A stretch of DNA of 42,914 nucleotides from contig JAFGSG010000114.1 in assembly GCA_016934735.1 (NCBI GenBank), positions 1 through 42,914 on the forward strand, in the 5' to 3' direction. A model generated the notes under the pieces. That model ran no database searches. It saw nothing but the letters and a program-made list of their open reading frames with translations, and was not told the DNA's origin. This document shows positions 7,983 to 15,489 of this stretch, in pieces. The number at the start of each line of letters is the position of its first letter. Within the stretch, counting starts at the first letter, position 1. The stretch comes from Spirochaetota bacterium. Its GTDB lineage: Bacteria > Spirochaetota > UBA4802 > JAFGDQ01. Made by a program: the position numbers and the translations under genes.

Positions 7983-8960
7983 ATGAATCTGCAGAACATC
8001 TTACTTATTGTAATTGTACTGGCTGTAATTATCCTGTTATTTGTAATAGGAGCATCGGTTAAACTCTGGCTTCAGGCTCTTGTTTCCGGAGCGAAAGTCG
8101 GACTTTTAAACATAGTGTTTATGCGGTTCAGGAAGGTTCCGCCGAAATTAATCGTTGAATCCAAAATTATGGCCGTAAAAGCCGGACTTGCTATTTCGAC
8201 CAATGATCTTGAATCCCATTTCCTCGCAGGCGGCAATGTAACACGAGTTGTAAAAGCCCTGATTGCAGCCGACAAGGCAAACATAGAGCTTAATTTCAAT
8301 CGGGCCGCAGCAATCGACCTCGCCGGCCGGAATGTGCTTGAGGCAGTGCAGATGAGCGTAAATCCAAAGGTAATTGAAACGCCGAAGATAGCGGCAATGG
8401 CAAAGGACGGCATTCAGTTAAGGGCCATATCACGCGTTACTGTGCGCGCAAATATTGACAGGCTTGTCGGAGGAGCAGGTGAAGAGACTGTTCTCGCCAG
8501 AGTCGGCGAAGGCATTGTGTCTACGATAGGTTCTTCCAGCAACCACAAGTCAGTGCTTGAGAATCCGGATTCTATATCAAAGACAGTATTATCCAAGGGG
8601 CTTGATTCCGGAACTGCTTTCGAAATACTTTCCATTGACATAGCTGACGTGGATGTCGGAAGAAACATAGGCGCTGAACTTGAAACCGACCGCGCAGAAG
8701 CAGACAAAAAAATAGCGCAGGCAAAAGCCGAGGAACGCCGCGCAATGGCCTTTGCAGCAGAACAGGAAATGAAAGCAAAGGTTGAAGAAATGCGCGCCAA
8801 GGTGGTGGAAGCTGAAGCGCAGGTTCCCCTTGCCATAGCTGACGCTTTCAGAAAGGGCAACTTAGGCATAATGGATTATTATAAAATGAAAAACATAATG
8901 GCTGATACGGATATGAGACAAAAAATCGGATCCAAAGACACGGATAGTACTGAAAAATAA
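7983..8960 (+). CDS. floA: Flotillin-like protein FloA
   Basis: 325 residues, the normal length of FloA (UPF0365). An N-terminal hydrophobic stretch (about 5-28) inserts into the membrane from the cytoplasmic side. The SPFH-like core follows, with [39 protein letters not shown] and [11 protein letters not shown], and a long Glu/Ala-rich coiled coil (about 230-290, [18 protein letters not shown]...). FloA assembles into oligomeric membrane foci that influence membrane fluidity and membrane protein stability. A strong AAAAGGAG lies just before ATG. It follows the two NfeD genes in the same operon. Confidence 0.93.
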   Translation: MNLQNILLIVIVLAVIILLFVIGASVKLWLQALVSGAKVGLLNIVFMRFRKVPPKLIVESKIMAVKAGLAISTNDLESHFLAGGNVTRVVKALIAADKANIELNFNRAAAIDLAGRNVLEAVQMSVNPKVIETPKIAAMAKDGIQLRAISRVTVRANIDRLVGGAGEETVLARVGEGIVSTIGSSSNHKSVLENPDSISKTVLSKGLDSGTAFEILSIDIADVDVGRNIGAELETDRAEADKKIAQAKAEERRAMAFAAEQEMKAKVEEMRAKVVEAEAQVPLAIADAFRKGNLGIMDYYKMKNIMADTDMRQKIGSKDTDSTEK

Positions 8961-9116
8961 AAATTATTCAGATTCTGTTCCGGTATTTGGTTAGCATCAT
9001 AGAACAGGGCGCCGCGGCCTCTTGTTCCATGGTATTTTTAAATAAACTCAGAAGGCTGCTTTTATCCGGTTTTCCATTTGTTTCAATATGGCCCGGCAGA
9101 TCAGCGGAGAAAAATT

Positions 9117-9800
9117 ATGGACTCAATAAACATGAAATACATAATTCTTGGAATAGTCTTTGTTTTATTCTTATTAATAAAACGAACCATGAATCAGAAG
9201 ATAAGAGAAGCTCAAGAAAAGCTGGAACAGGAAGCGTTAAATAAAAAGGCACCTGAAACATATGAAGATATTAAAAATACCGGTCAATATGACGATCAGA
9301 TTGACCGCGATATGGAAATGGAATATTCATATCCGGAAGAAGTGGATTTGCCGGAATATGCCGGAAGAGACATCAAGCTAGTTAAGGAAGAACTGAGACA
9401 GGATTTCACGGAAGAAGAAGATGATTCCGAGGACAGTCAAAACGGAATTGATAATAATTTTGATGATGCAAAAATGCATACAGAATATGCATATCGTCAG
9501 GAGCCGGCTTTTAAAGAATACATTGAAAGGGACAGCCAATGGAGGGAGGAAGAGCCGAAGAGGGAATTCCGTGAAGAAAAATATTCAGATGACACCGAAA
9601 AAGAGATTCATAATAATATAAAAATAATTTTACCAGACAAAAAAAAATCAGAGGCAAAACAGAAGACTATAACAAAAAATGGAATAACTCCCGGAAAAAT
9701 GCAGGCCCGTAATAAATTAAATCCAGGCATAGAAGACCTGCGCAATGCGATAATATGGTCAGAAATACTCGCCCCTCCTTTAAGCGAGCGCGATAATTAA
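9117..9800 (+). CDS. Charged, membrane-anchored protein of unknown function, FloA operon neighbour
   Basis: 227 residues from ATG 9117 (GCGGAGA upstream; an upstream in-frame start at 9078 has no better signal). One N-terminal membrane helix (about 7-20, YIILGIVFVLFLLI) is followed by a highly charged, Glu/Asp-rich, probably disordered or coiled segment (EEVDLPEYAG, EELRQDFTEEEDDSED) and a basic stretch ending in a conserved-looking DLRNAIIWSEILAPPLSERDN tail. The tail is similar in kind to short C-terminal motifs found in small proteins next to bacterial flotillin operons, but I do not recognise a named family. It lies 156 bases downstream of floA on the same strand. No function is assigned. 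Confidence 0.65.
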   Translation: MDSINMKYIILGIVFVLFLLIKRTMNQKIREAQEKLEQEALNKKAPETYEDIKNTGQYDDQIDRDMEMEYSYPEEVDLPEYAGRDIKLVKEELRQDFTEEEDDSEDSQNGIDNNFDDAKMHTEYAYRQEPAFKEYIERDSQWREEEPKREFREEKYSDDTEKEIHNNIKIILPDKKKSEAKQKTITKNGITPGKMQARNKLNPGIEDLRNAIIWSEILAPPLSERDN

Positions 9801-9950
9801 TTTCTTATAAAATTATTTTATAAATAATATGCTCACCCTTAATAAGATAAAAAAAGCATACGGAACTTTTAATAATAACGGTACTTTCAACTCTTTCATA
9901 CTATTCACGGGATACATGACTACCGTTACAAAAAAAAGAGGCCACAGATA

Positions 9951-11588
9951 ATGCTGGATTTGTTCGATGAATGGAAATTCATAGCCGGACTCGGAATTTT
10001 CTTGTTCGGCATGTTCATGATGGAAGAATCAATCAAATTGCTTGCAGGGCGTTCTTTTAAGTCATTGATCCGCCGGTATACCGGAACGCGAATCAAAGGA
10101 TTGTTAACCGGATTTATCAGCACAGCCATACTGCAGAGCAGTTCAGCTGTTTCTCTGATGGTTCTGGCCTTTGTAGGTGCAGGACTCATGTCTTTTGCCA
10201 ATGCAATCGCAGTAATCATGGGTGCAAAGGTAGGTACAACTCTCACAGCCTGGATCGTAGTTATATTCGGATTCAGCTTCAAGATAGACGCCTTCGCGCT
10301 GCCGATGATCGGCATCGGCGGTCTCGGCCTGATATTTCTTTCCGGTTCCGTTCGTTACGTCAATATCAGTAAGCTGATCGCTGCATTCGGTTTTCTTTTC
10401 CTCGGACTGGATTTTATGAAAACCAGCGTTGAAGGCCTTGCCGCTCAAATTGACCCGGCTTTTTTTCCGGATCTTGGACTTTGGGTTTACGCATTTGCCG
10501 GAATAGTCTTAACAGCAGTTATGCAATCCAGTTCCGCAACTATTGCTGTAATACTTACCGCGCTGTTTTCAAATATTATAAATTTCGGGCAGGGAGCTGC
10601 AATGGTGATCGGGGCCAATATCGGCACTACTGTGACCATTTTAATGGGCTCCATTGGGGGCATTCCGGCCAAAAAAAGAACTGCCTTAAGCTCGCTCTTA
10701 TTCACTGTGGGAACCTCTTTAATTACCTGGCCGTTCCTTCCCCTTTTATTTTGGATAATACGGGATGTTTTCGGACTTTCCGGAAATCCCGTACTCGGGA
10801 TTGCTGCTTTCCACACACAATTCAACATTATCGGTGTTCTAATTTTTTCTCCATTGATTCCGCGGCTTTCCGGCATTCTTGAACGGCTCTTCCCGGAAAA
10901 GCGCACTGTACTGACCCGCTTTATTCAGAATACCAATGTCCAGGTTCCTGAAGCGGCGATCCCCGCTCTGCGCAAAGAAATTTTGCACCAACTATCGTTA
11001 TCAATTGCATATATCAGCCGAAAATACAGGCTTCATCCGGCAAATAACCGGGTGGCCGGAATAACCGCCCATGTACCTCTGCCTGCCGATACTCTCTCTT
11101 ATAAAGACATGGAAGGTTTACACGCGGAAATATTTGCTTTTTATGCCAGGCTGCATGCATATGAAATTAATCAGCAGGAAGCCGTGCAGTTGGAATCGCT
11201 GATACGATCCAGCCGTAGCATCATGAATGCAACACAGAACCTTTATGAGTTGCTATACGAGATTGAAGATATCGGCAGGGACGACCATCCGTTCATGGCT
11301 GACGTGTATCTGAATTTCAGGAACCGCCTGAAACTCCTGTGTGATACTGCTGAGAAAGTAAGCATATCATATGATGATACAGCGATGCCGGATATGTTAG
11401 CTGGCTTTTTCAAGTCAGTTGAAGATATGGACAGGCAGTTCATTCAATCCTGTGCAAAGGCGGTCTCCACAGGAACCATACTCGAAAACGAAGTCACCCG
11501 GCTGCTCATGGCAAACAGACTTTTTACACAATCCTGCCGGATGCTTGTTCTAAGTATGCAAACCCTGACGAAAGAATTAACAAAATAA
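9951..11588 (+). CDS. Na+/phosphate symporter family protein with C-terminal PhoU-like domain
   Basis: 545 residues. The membrane part (about 1-330) contains the two inverted QSSS repeats that define the Na/Pi-cotransporter (NptA/YjbB) family: LQSSSAVSLMVLAFVGAGL (63-81) with MGAKVGTTLTA, and MQSSSATIAVILTAL (about 190-204) with IGANIGTTVTI. The remaining ~200 residues are helical and PhoU-like (HAEIFAFYARL, LYELLYEIEDIGRD), as in bacterial two-domain members thought to control cytoplasmic phosphate. No strong Shine-Dalgarno precedes ATG 9951. No pho box or Pst genes are visible. The downstream methyltransferase starts about 50 bases later on the same strand and may be co-transcribed. Confidence 0.9.
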   Translation: MLDLFDEWKFIAGLGIFLFGMFMMEESIKLLAGRSFKSLIRRYTGTRIKGLLTGFISTAILQSSSAVSLMVLAFVGAGLMSFANAIAVIMGAKVGTTLTAWIVVIFGFSFKIDAFALPMIGIGGLGLIFLSGSVRYVNISKLIAAFGFLFLGLDFMKTSVEGLAAQIDPAFFPDLGLWVYAFAGIVLTAVMQSSSATIAVILTALFSNIINFGQGAAMVIGANIGTTVTILMGSIGGIPAKKRTALSSLLFTVGTSLITWPFLPLLFWIIRDVFGLSGNPVLGIAAFHTQFNIIGVLIFSPLIPRLSGILERLFPEKRTVLTRFIQNTNVQVPEAAIPALRKEILHQLSLSIAYISRKYRLHPANNRVAGITAHVPLPADTLSYKDMEGLHAEIFAFYARLHAYEINQQEAVQLESLIRSSRSIMNATQNLYELLYEIEDIGRDDHPFMADVYLNFRNRLKLLCDTAEKVSISYDDTAMPDMLAGFFKSVEDMDRQFIQSCAKAVSTGTILENEVTRLLMANRLFTQSCRMLVLSMQTLTKELTK

Positions 11589-11640
11589 ATTGAAATAATT
11601 CATATATGAACAAGTCAAGTTGATTTCTATAAATAAAAAC

Positions 11641-12825
11641 ATGATCCCGAAAAATATAGAACGCAGAATACGACAGCATATACAGGCAAAGAAGCATGAT
11701 TTTTTTGCTGTTGTTCAGCCCGGTTTTGAAGATACCGCTCTGCGGGAAATCCAGCATTCAGGTGCTTCGCTATCTAATGTAAAAACCACAGTTGGAGGAA
11801 TAGAATTCAGTTCCGATATTAAAGATGTATGGAAGCTGAATTTTACCTCCAGATGTCTTACACGGATACTGATGAGGATCATGCATTTCAGGGCAATCTA
11901 TTTTGAAAAATTCCGCGAGAGGATGGAATCTATTCCATGGGAACTTTATCTGAAACCGGGATACATGCCCGGCTTCAGCGTTAAATGCAGGCATTCAAGA
12001 CTCTATCATACCGGACGTATTAAAGAGGAGTGTATCAAGGGCATTATTTCACATATGGAAAGCGTATATCCTGCGTATCCGGAAAATCACTCATTAGAGT
12101 CCGGCAGTCAGACAGTGTACATACGCTTTGAGGACGATATCTGCACTATTAGTATTGATACAAGCGGAGAGCCTCTATATCGGAGAGGGCTTCGCACACA
12201 TGTAACAGAAGCTCCGCTTAGAGAGACCCTTGCCTCCTGTATTCTATACGAGGCTGATGTTAAAAAATTCGATGCTGTTCTTGACCCGATGTGCGGATCC
12301 GGGGTTATTCCGCTCGAAGGAGCATATATTTCCAAAGAGATCCCTGCCGGCTTGCGCCGTCATTTTACATTTGAGGACTGGCCCGGACACCGAGTAAAAA
12401 CCTTTGATTATTTTAGAAGAACTGCTAAAGAAAGGATCAAAACCTCCCAGGACTTTACTGTTTACGCTTCCGATATAAATGAAAAAGCTGTGGAAATAAC
12501 GCGTTACAATGCTTTGAATTCCGAGATAGCCGGTGATATTCATATTGACTGTGCGGATTTTTTTAGTCTAAGACGCAAGGATTTCCCGGAAGACCGGCTG
12601 CTTATTGTAACAAATCCTCCTTACGGCGGACGGATCAGTGTAACTAATATAACTAAACTATACAGGCAGATAGGGGAAAAAATCCGCGGTGAATTTCCCG
12701 GATCGCTTTGTGCGATTATTATCCCAGGAGCCAATGCGGAAAAAGCACTGGGAATATCACCCATAAAAAGAATCCCATTTGTCAACGGAGGGATAAGGGT
12801 CGTGCTAGTAATCGGATCTGTATAA
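11641..12825 (+). CDS. THUMP-domain class I SAM-dependent RNA methyltransferase (RlmL/YpsC-like)
   Basis: 394 residues from the first ATG (11641); an in-frame TTG at 11620 would add seven residues. The N-terminal ferredoxin-like/THUMP region carries FFAVVQPGFEDTALREIQ and SVKCRHSRLYHTGRIKE, used to bind rRNA. The catalytic domain has the SAM-binding motif DPMCGSGVIPLEGAYIS and the N6/N2-methyltransferase motif TNPPYGGR, both intact. The length matches single-domain relatives of the N-terminal half of E. coli RlmL (23S rRNA m2G2445) and B. subtilis YpsC rather than the 700-residue fused enzyme. The exact target base is not provable here. Confidence 0.88.
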   Translation: MIPKNIERRIRQHIQAKKHDFFAVVQPGFEDTALREIQHSGASLSNVKTTVGGIEFSSDIKDVWKLNFTSRCLTRILMRIMHFRAIYFEKFRERMESIPWELYLKPGYMPGFSVKCRHSRLYHTGRIKEECIKGIISHMESVYPAYPENHSLESGSQTVYIRFEDDICTISIDTSGEPLYRRGLRTHVTEAPLRETLASCILYEADVKKFDAVLDPMCGSGVIPLEGAYISKEIPAGLRRHFTFEDWPGHRVKTFDYFRRTAKERIKTSQDFTVYASDINEKAVEITRYNALNSEIAGDIHIDCADFFSLRRKDFPEDRLLIVTNPPYGGRISVTNITKLYRQIGEKIRGEFPGSLCAIIIPGANAEKALGISPIKRIPFVNGGIRVVLVIGSV

Positions 12826-12933
12826 TTTAACGTCGTATGCAACTATCTTATAAAATAGTTAAAATGTCTCTTTCCCCCGGCAAGGCCTTTCAAAGTGTTT
12901 TCGCAAAACCAGCAATATGAGCATAGACATATA

Positions 12934-13236
12934 TTACACTAATGTCTGCCGGACATACTTCAGCTTAAAATTTCCTGATTTATTCCCATACATGAATATT
13001 TTTTTACAAATCGACCTAAGAGCATCAGGCCATACTGTTGTGCTGACCTCTCCAATATGAGCAGACCTCAGGAGAAAAATATATGTACACGACCGGCCTA
13101 TGCCGCCTCCGATACTTAATGGTATCTCATCTTTGTGGATAGCCTGGTGAAAAGGCAGCTGAAAAAAAATGTTGAGGATTCCTGTAAAAATTTGACTTAT
13201 TTCACGGCATTTATTTAAGCCTATTTTAGCTGGTAA
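12934..13236 (-). pseudogene. asnA: C-terminal remnant of aspartate-ammonia ligase (asparagine synthetase A)
   Basis: Translation of the minus strand gives the diagnostic end of AsnA: LPFHQAIHKDEIPLSIGGG then GIGRSC, AHIGEVSTTVWPDALRSICKK, close to the E. coli AsnA end ([22 protein letters not shown]..., PHIGQV...GVWPAAVRES). The frame is open from just below the EIIA gene stop to a TAA at 12934-12936, but there is no start codon and roughly the first two thirds of the gene (about 230 residues) are gone. The expected Arg after GIGxS is Cys, a likely inactivating change, and about 20 extra residues run past the normal C-terminus. The rest of the 12826-13248 gap holds only an imperfect AT palindrome at 12841-12860 just after the methyltransferase gene. 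Confidence 0.85.
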
Positions 13237-13248
13237 ATGGCAATTTAT

Positions 13249-14067
13249 TTAAAGAACAATAAGGAATCTCCCGCAGTGATTACATACAGCGATATGCTTC
13301 GACTCACTGATCTGAGCTAGATAAACCGGTGCTATTTCCATATGGCATTCAGTACAGGCATTTTTATTAAGAATTGCAAACGGATTTAACGATTTCTTTT
13401 TCATCTTATCATAATAAACGAGTGATTTTTGATCCACGATTTTACGAAGCTCAATGATCTTACTTTTTATTTTTTGTGACATCTCTCCCTTTTCAACCAG
13501 CTTATACAGCCGGTCGAGACGTATGAGTATATCTAGATTATATGAAGGAACACCGGAGAGATTTTCGATGTAATCTATTCCCGAAATTTTCTTTTTATCA
13601 ATATTTTCAAAATATGATTTGATATTCTTTCCCAATGCGCTATAAACCTGTGCGGCAGTTGTTGCGCCAGCAAGAAGGTTCCTCCTGGCATTGTCCATAA
13701 ATATCCAGGACATCATCCCGATAAGATAAACGTATTTGGTACTCTCTTCCGTAGGTACGATACTGAGCAGCAGATAACGAACCGGGACATTGTCATATGA
13801 ATGATAATCAATATCATGTTGGGACACGGCAAAAATATTTTTTGACGCGCCAATTGATTCAGTTCTTACATGAGGTATTGCAAGCGCTCTCCCCACACCT
13901 GTATTTTCAATGGACTCACGATGCATTATCTGCGCGTAATATCTGCCGGCGTTATTTATTTCCCCCAGTTTTTCAAGCCGTTCCACCATCTCCTTGATCA
14001 CAAGATGCTTTTCCTTCTCCTTTGTAAAAAGAATGTGTTTCTTCTGTAAAAAATTTTCGATTTTCAT
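13249..14067 (-). CDS. PTS EIIA-like domain fused to a C4 zinc ribbon
   Basis: 272 residues. Residues about 1-150 form an EIIA (fructose/mannitol, PTS_EIIA_2) domain with the phosphorylatable His66 in GRALAIPHVRTE and the typical MHRESIENTGVG before it. A helical, coiled-coil linker (about 165-225) leads to a C-terminal zinc ribbon of the zf-RING_7 type: Cys238-x2-Cys241 and Cys262-x2-Cys265 in NACTECHMEIAP...AVCNHCGRFL. No EIIB, EIIC, HPr or EI is nearby, so it is an orphan EIIA more likely to be a phosphorylation-dependent regulator than a transporter part. The zinc ribbon plus hairpin resembles nucleic-acid or protein adaptor proteins. The final residue is immediately followed by the decayed asnA. 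Confidence 0.82.
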   Translation of the reverse strand: MKIENFLQKKHILFTKEKEKHLVIKEMVERLEKLGEINNAGRYYAQIMHRESIENTGVGRALAIPHVRTESIGASKNIFAVSQHDIDYHSYDNVPVRYLLLSIVPTEESTKYVYLIGMMSWIFMDNARRNLLAGATTAAQVYSALGKNIKSYFENIDKKKISGIDYIENLSGVPSYNLDILIRLDRLYKLVEKGEMSQKIKSKIIELRKIVDQKSLVYYDKMKKKSLNPFAILNKNACTECHMEIAPVYLAQISESKHIAVCNHCGRFLIVL

Positions 14068-14072
14068 AATAT

Positions 14073-14165
14073 TTATTGTAATCCTTTATTGATTATTAAA
14101 AAATAAATTAAATAATTTCCTCGAGCTGCTGATACTATTGCAAATATTACTGCAGGTACAAGCAC
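14073..14165 (-). CDS. Possible 30-residue hydrophobic leader peptide upstream of the EIIA gene
   Basis: GTG start at 14165 with AAGGAG nine bases before it, then 30 codons for a mostly hydrophobic peptide (LVPAVIFAIVSAARG then NYLIYFLII) that stops five bases before the EIIA ATG. A proper ribosome site and tight spacing suggest translational coupling, but the frame is short and the composition AT-rich, so chance is not excluded. Confidence 0.22.
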   Translation of the reverse strand: MLVPAVIFAIVSAARGNYLIYFLIINKGLQ

Positions 14166-14621
14166 TTTCTCTTACTCCTTATTCAGCTATAAATGCCCAG
14201 GTACCTTCGCCGCGCATCCAATACCGGCGATAATAGGCCTTTATTATGATATTAGAGCAGAAATTAATTTCCGACAGTAAATATGCCCATACTCCTGATT
14301 ATAACTAATTAACGCAATATATTTATATTTGAATAAATATAAATTTATGTATTCCAGGCGCATTGCTGGATCTCATTACAGCATCAATTTACTGCTTCTT
14401 TTTAGTACAGTCTAGATATTTTACATTATGCCTTATCCTAATAATTTTTGCTTTTACCAATTAGCTGCGTAAAAGGTAAATATGTTCCAGTGCTGGTATC
14501 CGGCGGAACAGAAAAAATATTTATAAAAAGAATTGATTTGAAAAACCATATTTATAATATATTCCTGATTACTTCTCTTATTGCAAACTGTATTTTCGTT
14601 GTATCTTTATACAAAATATTC

Positions 14622-14650
14622 TTGCGGTATTTCAATATTTATGATATATT
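14622..14650 (+). promoter_or_regulatory. Possible promoter of the DUF5752-treT-glgA operon
   Basis: TTGCGG (14622-14627), 17-base spacer, TATATT (14645-14650). A start near 14657 would give a leader of about 170 bases containing the hairpin at 14744-14769. The sequence is very AT-rich, so -10-like hexamers are common here. Confidence 0.35.
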
Positions 14651-14743
14651 GTTCTTTATAGGATATATGAATCGTCTATAATAATACAATTTATCTCAAT
14701 AATAATTTTTTCTTGATAAAATGAAATATATCACACATCTTTT

Positions 14744-14769
14744 TGCGATGTATTCTAATTTACATCGCA
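14744..14769. promoter_or_regulatory. 8-bp inverted repeat in the leader of the glycan operon
   Basis: TGCGATGT (14744-14751) and ACATCGCA (14762-14769) are perfect inverted arms around a 10-base AT-rich spacer, 61 bases before DUF5752. The arms contain the only GC-rich bases of the area. It could be a dimeric-regulator operator or an mRNA stem-loop. Confidence 0.4.
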
Positions 14770-14829
14770 GCTTTACCAACATAGAGAATTATTAAAATCT
14801 GGAATAATAAATATTTTAATTAAAATAAC

Positions 14830-15489
14830 ATGGGATTAGAGTTCAACATAAAAGACTGTGCTCTTATTGCAATTGCCACAGGAGAAAAAGCGCAAAATCT
14901 CAGAGAGCTTAATAATAGCCTGAAGATCGTTCCCGCCGGATGCCTTTATTTTCACTTCTGGGGCGGGCTCCTGCGTCCTGATTACGACGATCCGGAATTT
15001 CAAAATGATTTCGCCATATGGGCATCAAGATACCTTCGCAACCCGAAACTCGCTGAACAATTATCTCTTATTGATCCGAATGCTTATAAAAATATAGAGG
15101 AACTCCGCCAGGAAGTTATCGAAATAATCGAACAGCGTTTATACGAATCAGAGCATGTTCCATGGGTCAGGACAGGACAGGAATTTCATTTCATACGATC
15201 GCAGATTGTAATCTTCGATACCGGTGTCTGGATAAAGCAACCGGAAGAATTTATTGATAAAATCCCCAATATGTCGCTGGGAAGTATTTTTTATCATTTT
15301 ATTGATTCAAGGCGCAGAACAGCTGAAAGTAAAAATGATTTTTCAATCTGGCTTACCAAAGAATTTTATGAAGAATACGCTCAACTGGTATATCAACTTG
15401 ATAATATTGATCCATATTTCACAACTCTTAGCGAACTTCGTAAAAACATTAATGAAGCATTTCAAAAATATATTGATAAAGGAGCATAA
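14830..15489 (+). CDS. DUF5752 family protein with internal duplication
   Basis: 219 residues of the DUF5752 type, a family repeatedly encoded beside trehalose/glycogen glycosyltransferases. It consists of two similar halves: about 1-105 (CLYFHFWGGLLRPDYDDPEF, NDFAIWASRYL, IDPNAY...IEELRQEVIEIIEQRL) and about 115-217 (IFYHFIDSRRRTAESK, NDFSIWLTKEF, IDPYFTTLSELRKNINEAF). The repeated pattern FxFxxxxxR...NDFxIW...IDPY...ELR looks like a ligand- or protein-binding fold used twice. Its stop overlaps the treT ATG by one base, showing translational coupling. No ribosome site is evident before its own ATG. Its role is unknown; context suggests an accessory or regulator of TreT. Confidence 0.8.
   Translation: MGLEFNIKDCALIAIATGEKAQNLRELNNSLKIVPAGCLYFHFWGGLLRPDYDDPEFQNDFAIWASRYLRNPKLAEQLSLIDPNAYKNIEELRQEVIEIIEQRLYESEHVPWVRTGQEFHFIRSQIVIFDTGVWIKQPEEFIDKIPNMSLGSIFYHFIDSRRRTAESKNDFSIWLTKEFYEEYAQLVYQLDNIDPYFTTLSELRKNINEAFQKYIDKGA

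Larger units (their letters stand above)
14166..14829. other. Long AT-rich divergent intergenic region
   Basis: About 660 bases between the EIIA gene (minus) and DUF5752 (plus) with no convincing gene. It contains an inverted repeat TCGCCG/CGGCGA (14207-14212 and 14225-14230), an AT-only hairpin with 9-bp arms (TTTATATTT 14322-14330, AAATATAAA 14335-14343), and the promoter and hairpin listed separately near its right end. A 77-codon frame at 14448-14681 has AT-driven composition and no ribosome site, so I do not call it. Confidence 0.5.

Noticed and set aside
8968..9114. Open minus-strand frame of about 48 codons (PGHIETNGKPDKSSLLSLFK...) between floA and the next gene
   Set aside because: Composition looks coding, but there is no good start, it is bounded by stops, and it matches no family I recognise, so it is too weak to call a remnant.
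9805..9823. AT-only palindrome TTATAAAAT-T-ATTTTATAA after the charged FloA-operon protein
   Set aside because: In such AT-rich sequence, short A/T palindromes arise by chance and no T-run or regulator context supports a role.
14448..14681. 77-codon plus-strand frame in the EIIA/DUF5752 intergenic region
   Set aside because: AT-driven hydrophobic composition, no ribosome site, and it overlaps the likely promoter of the downstream operon.
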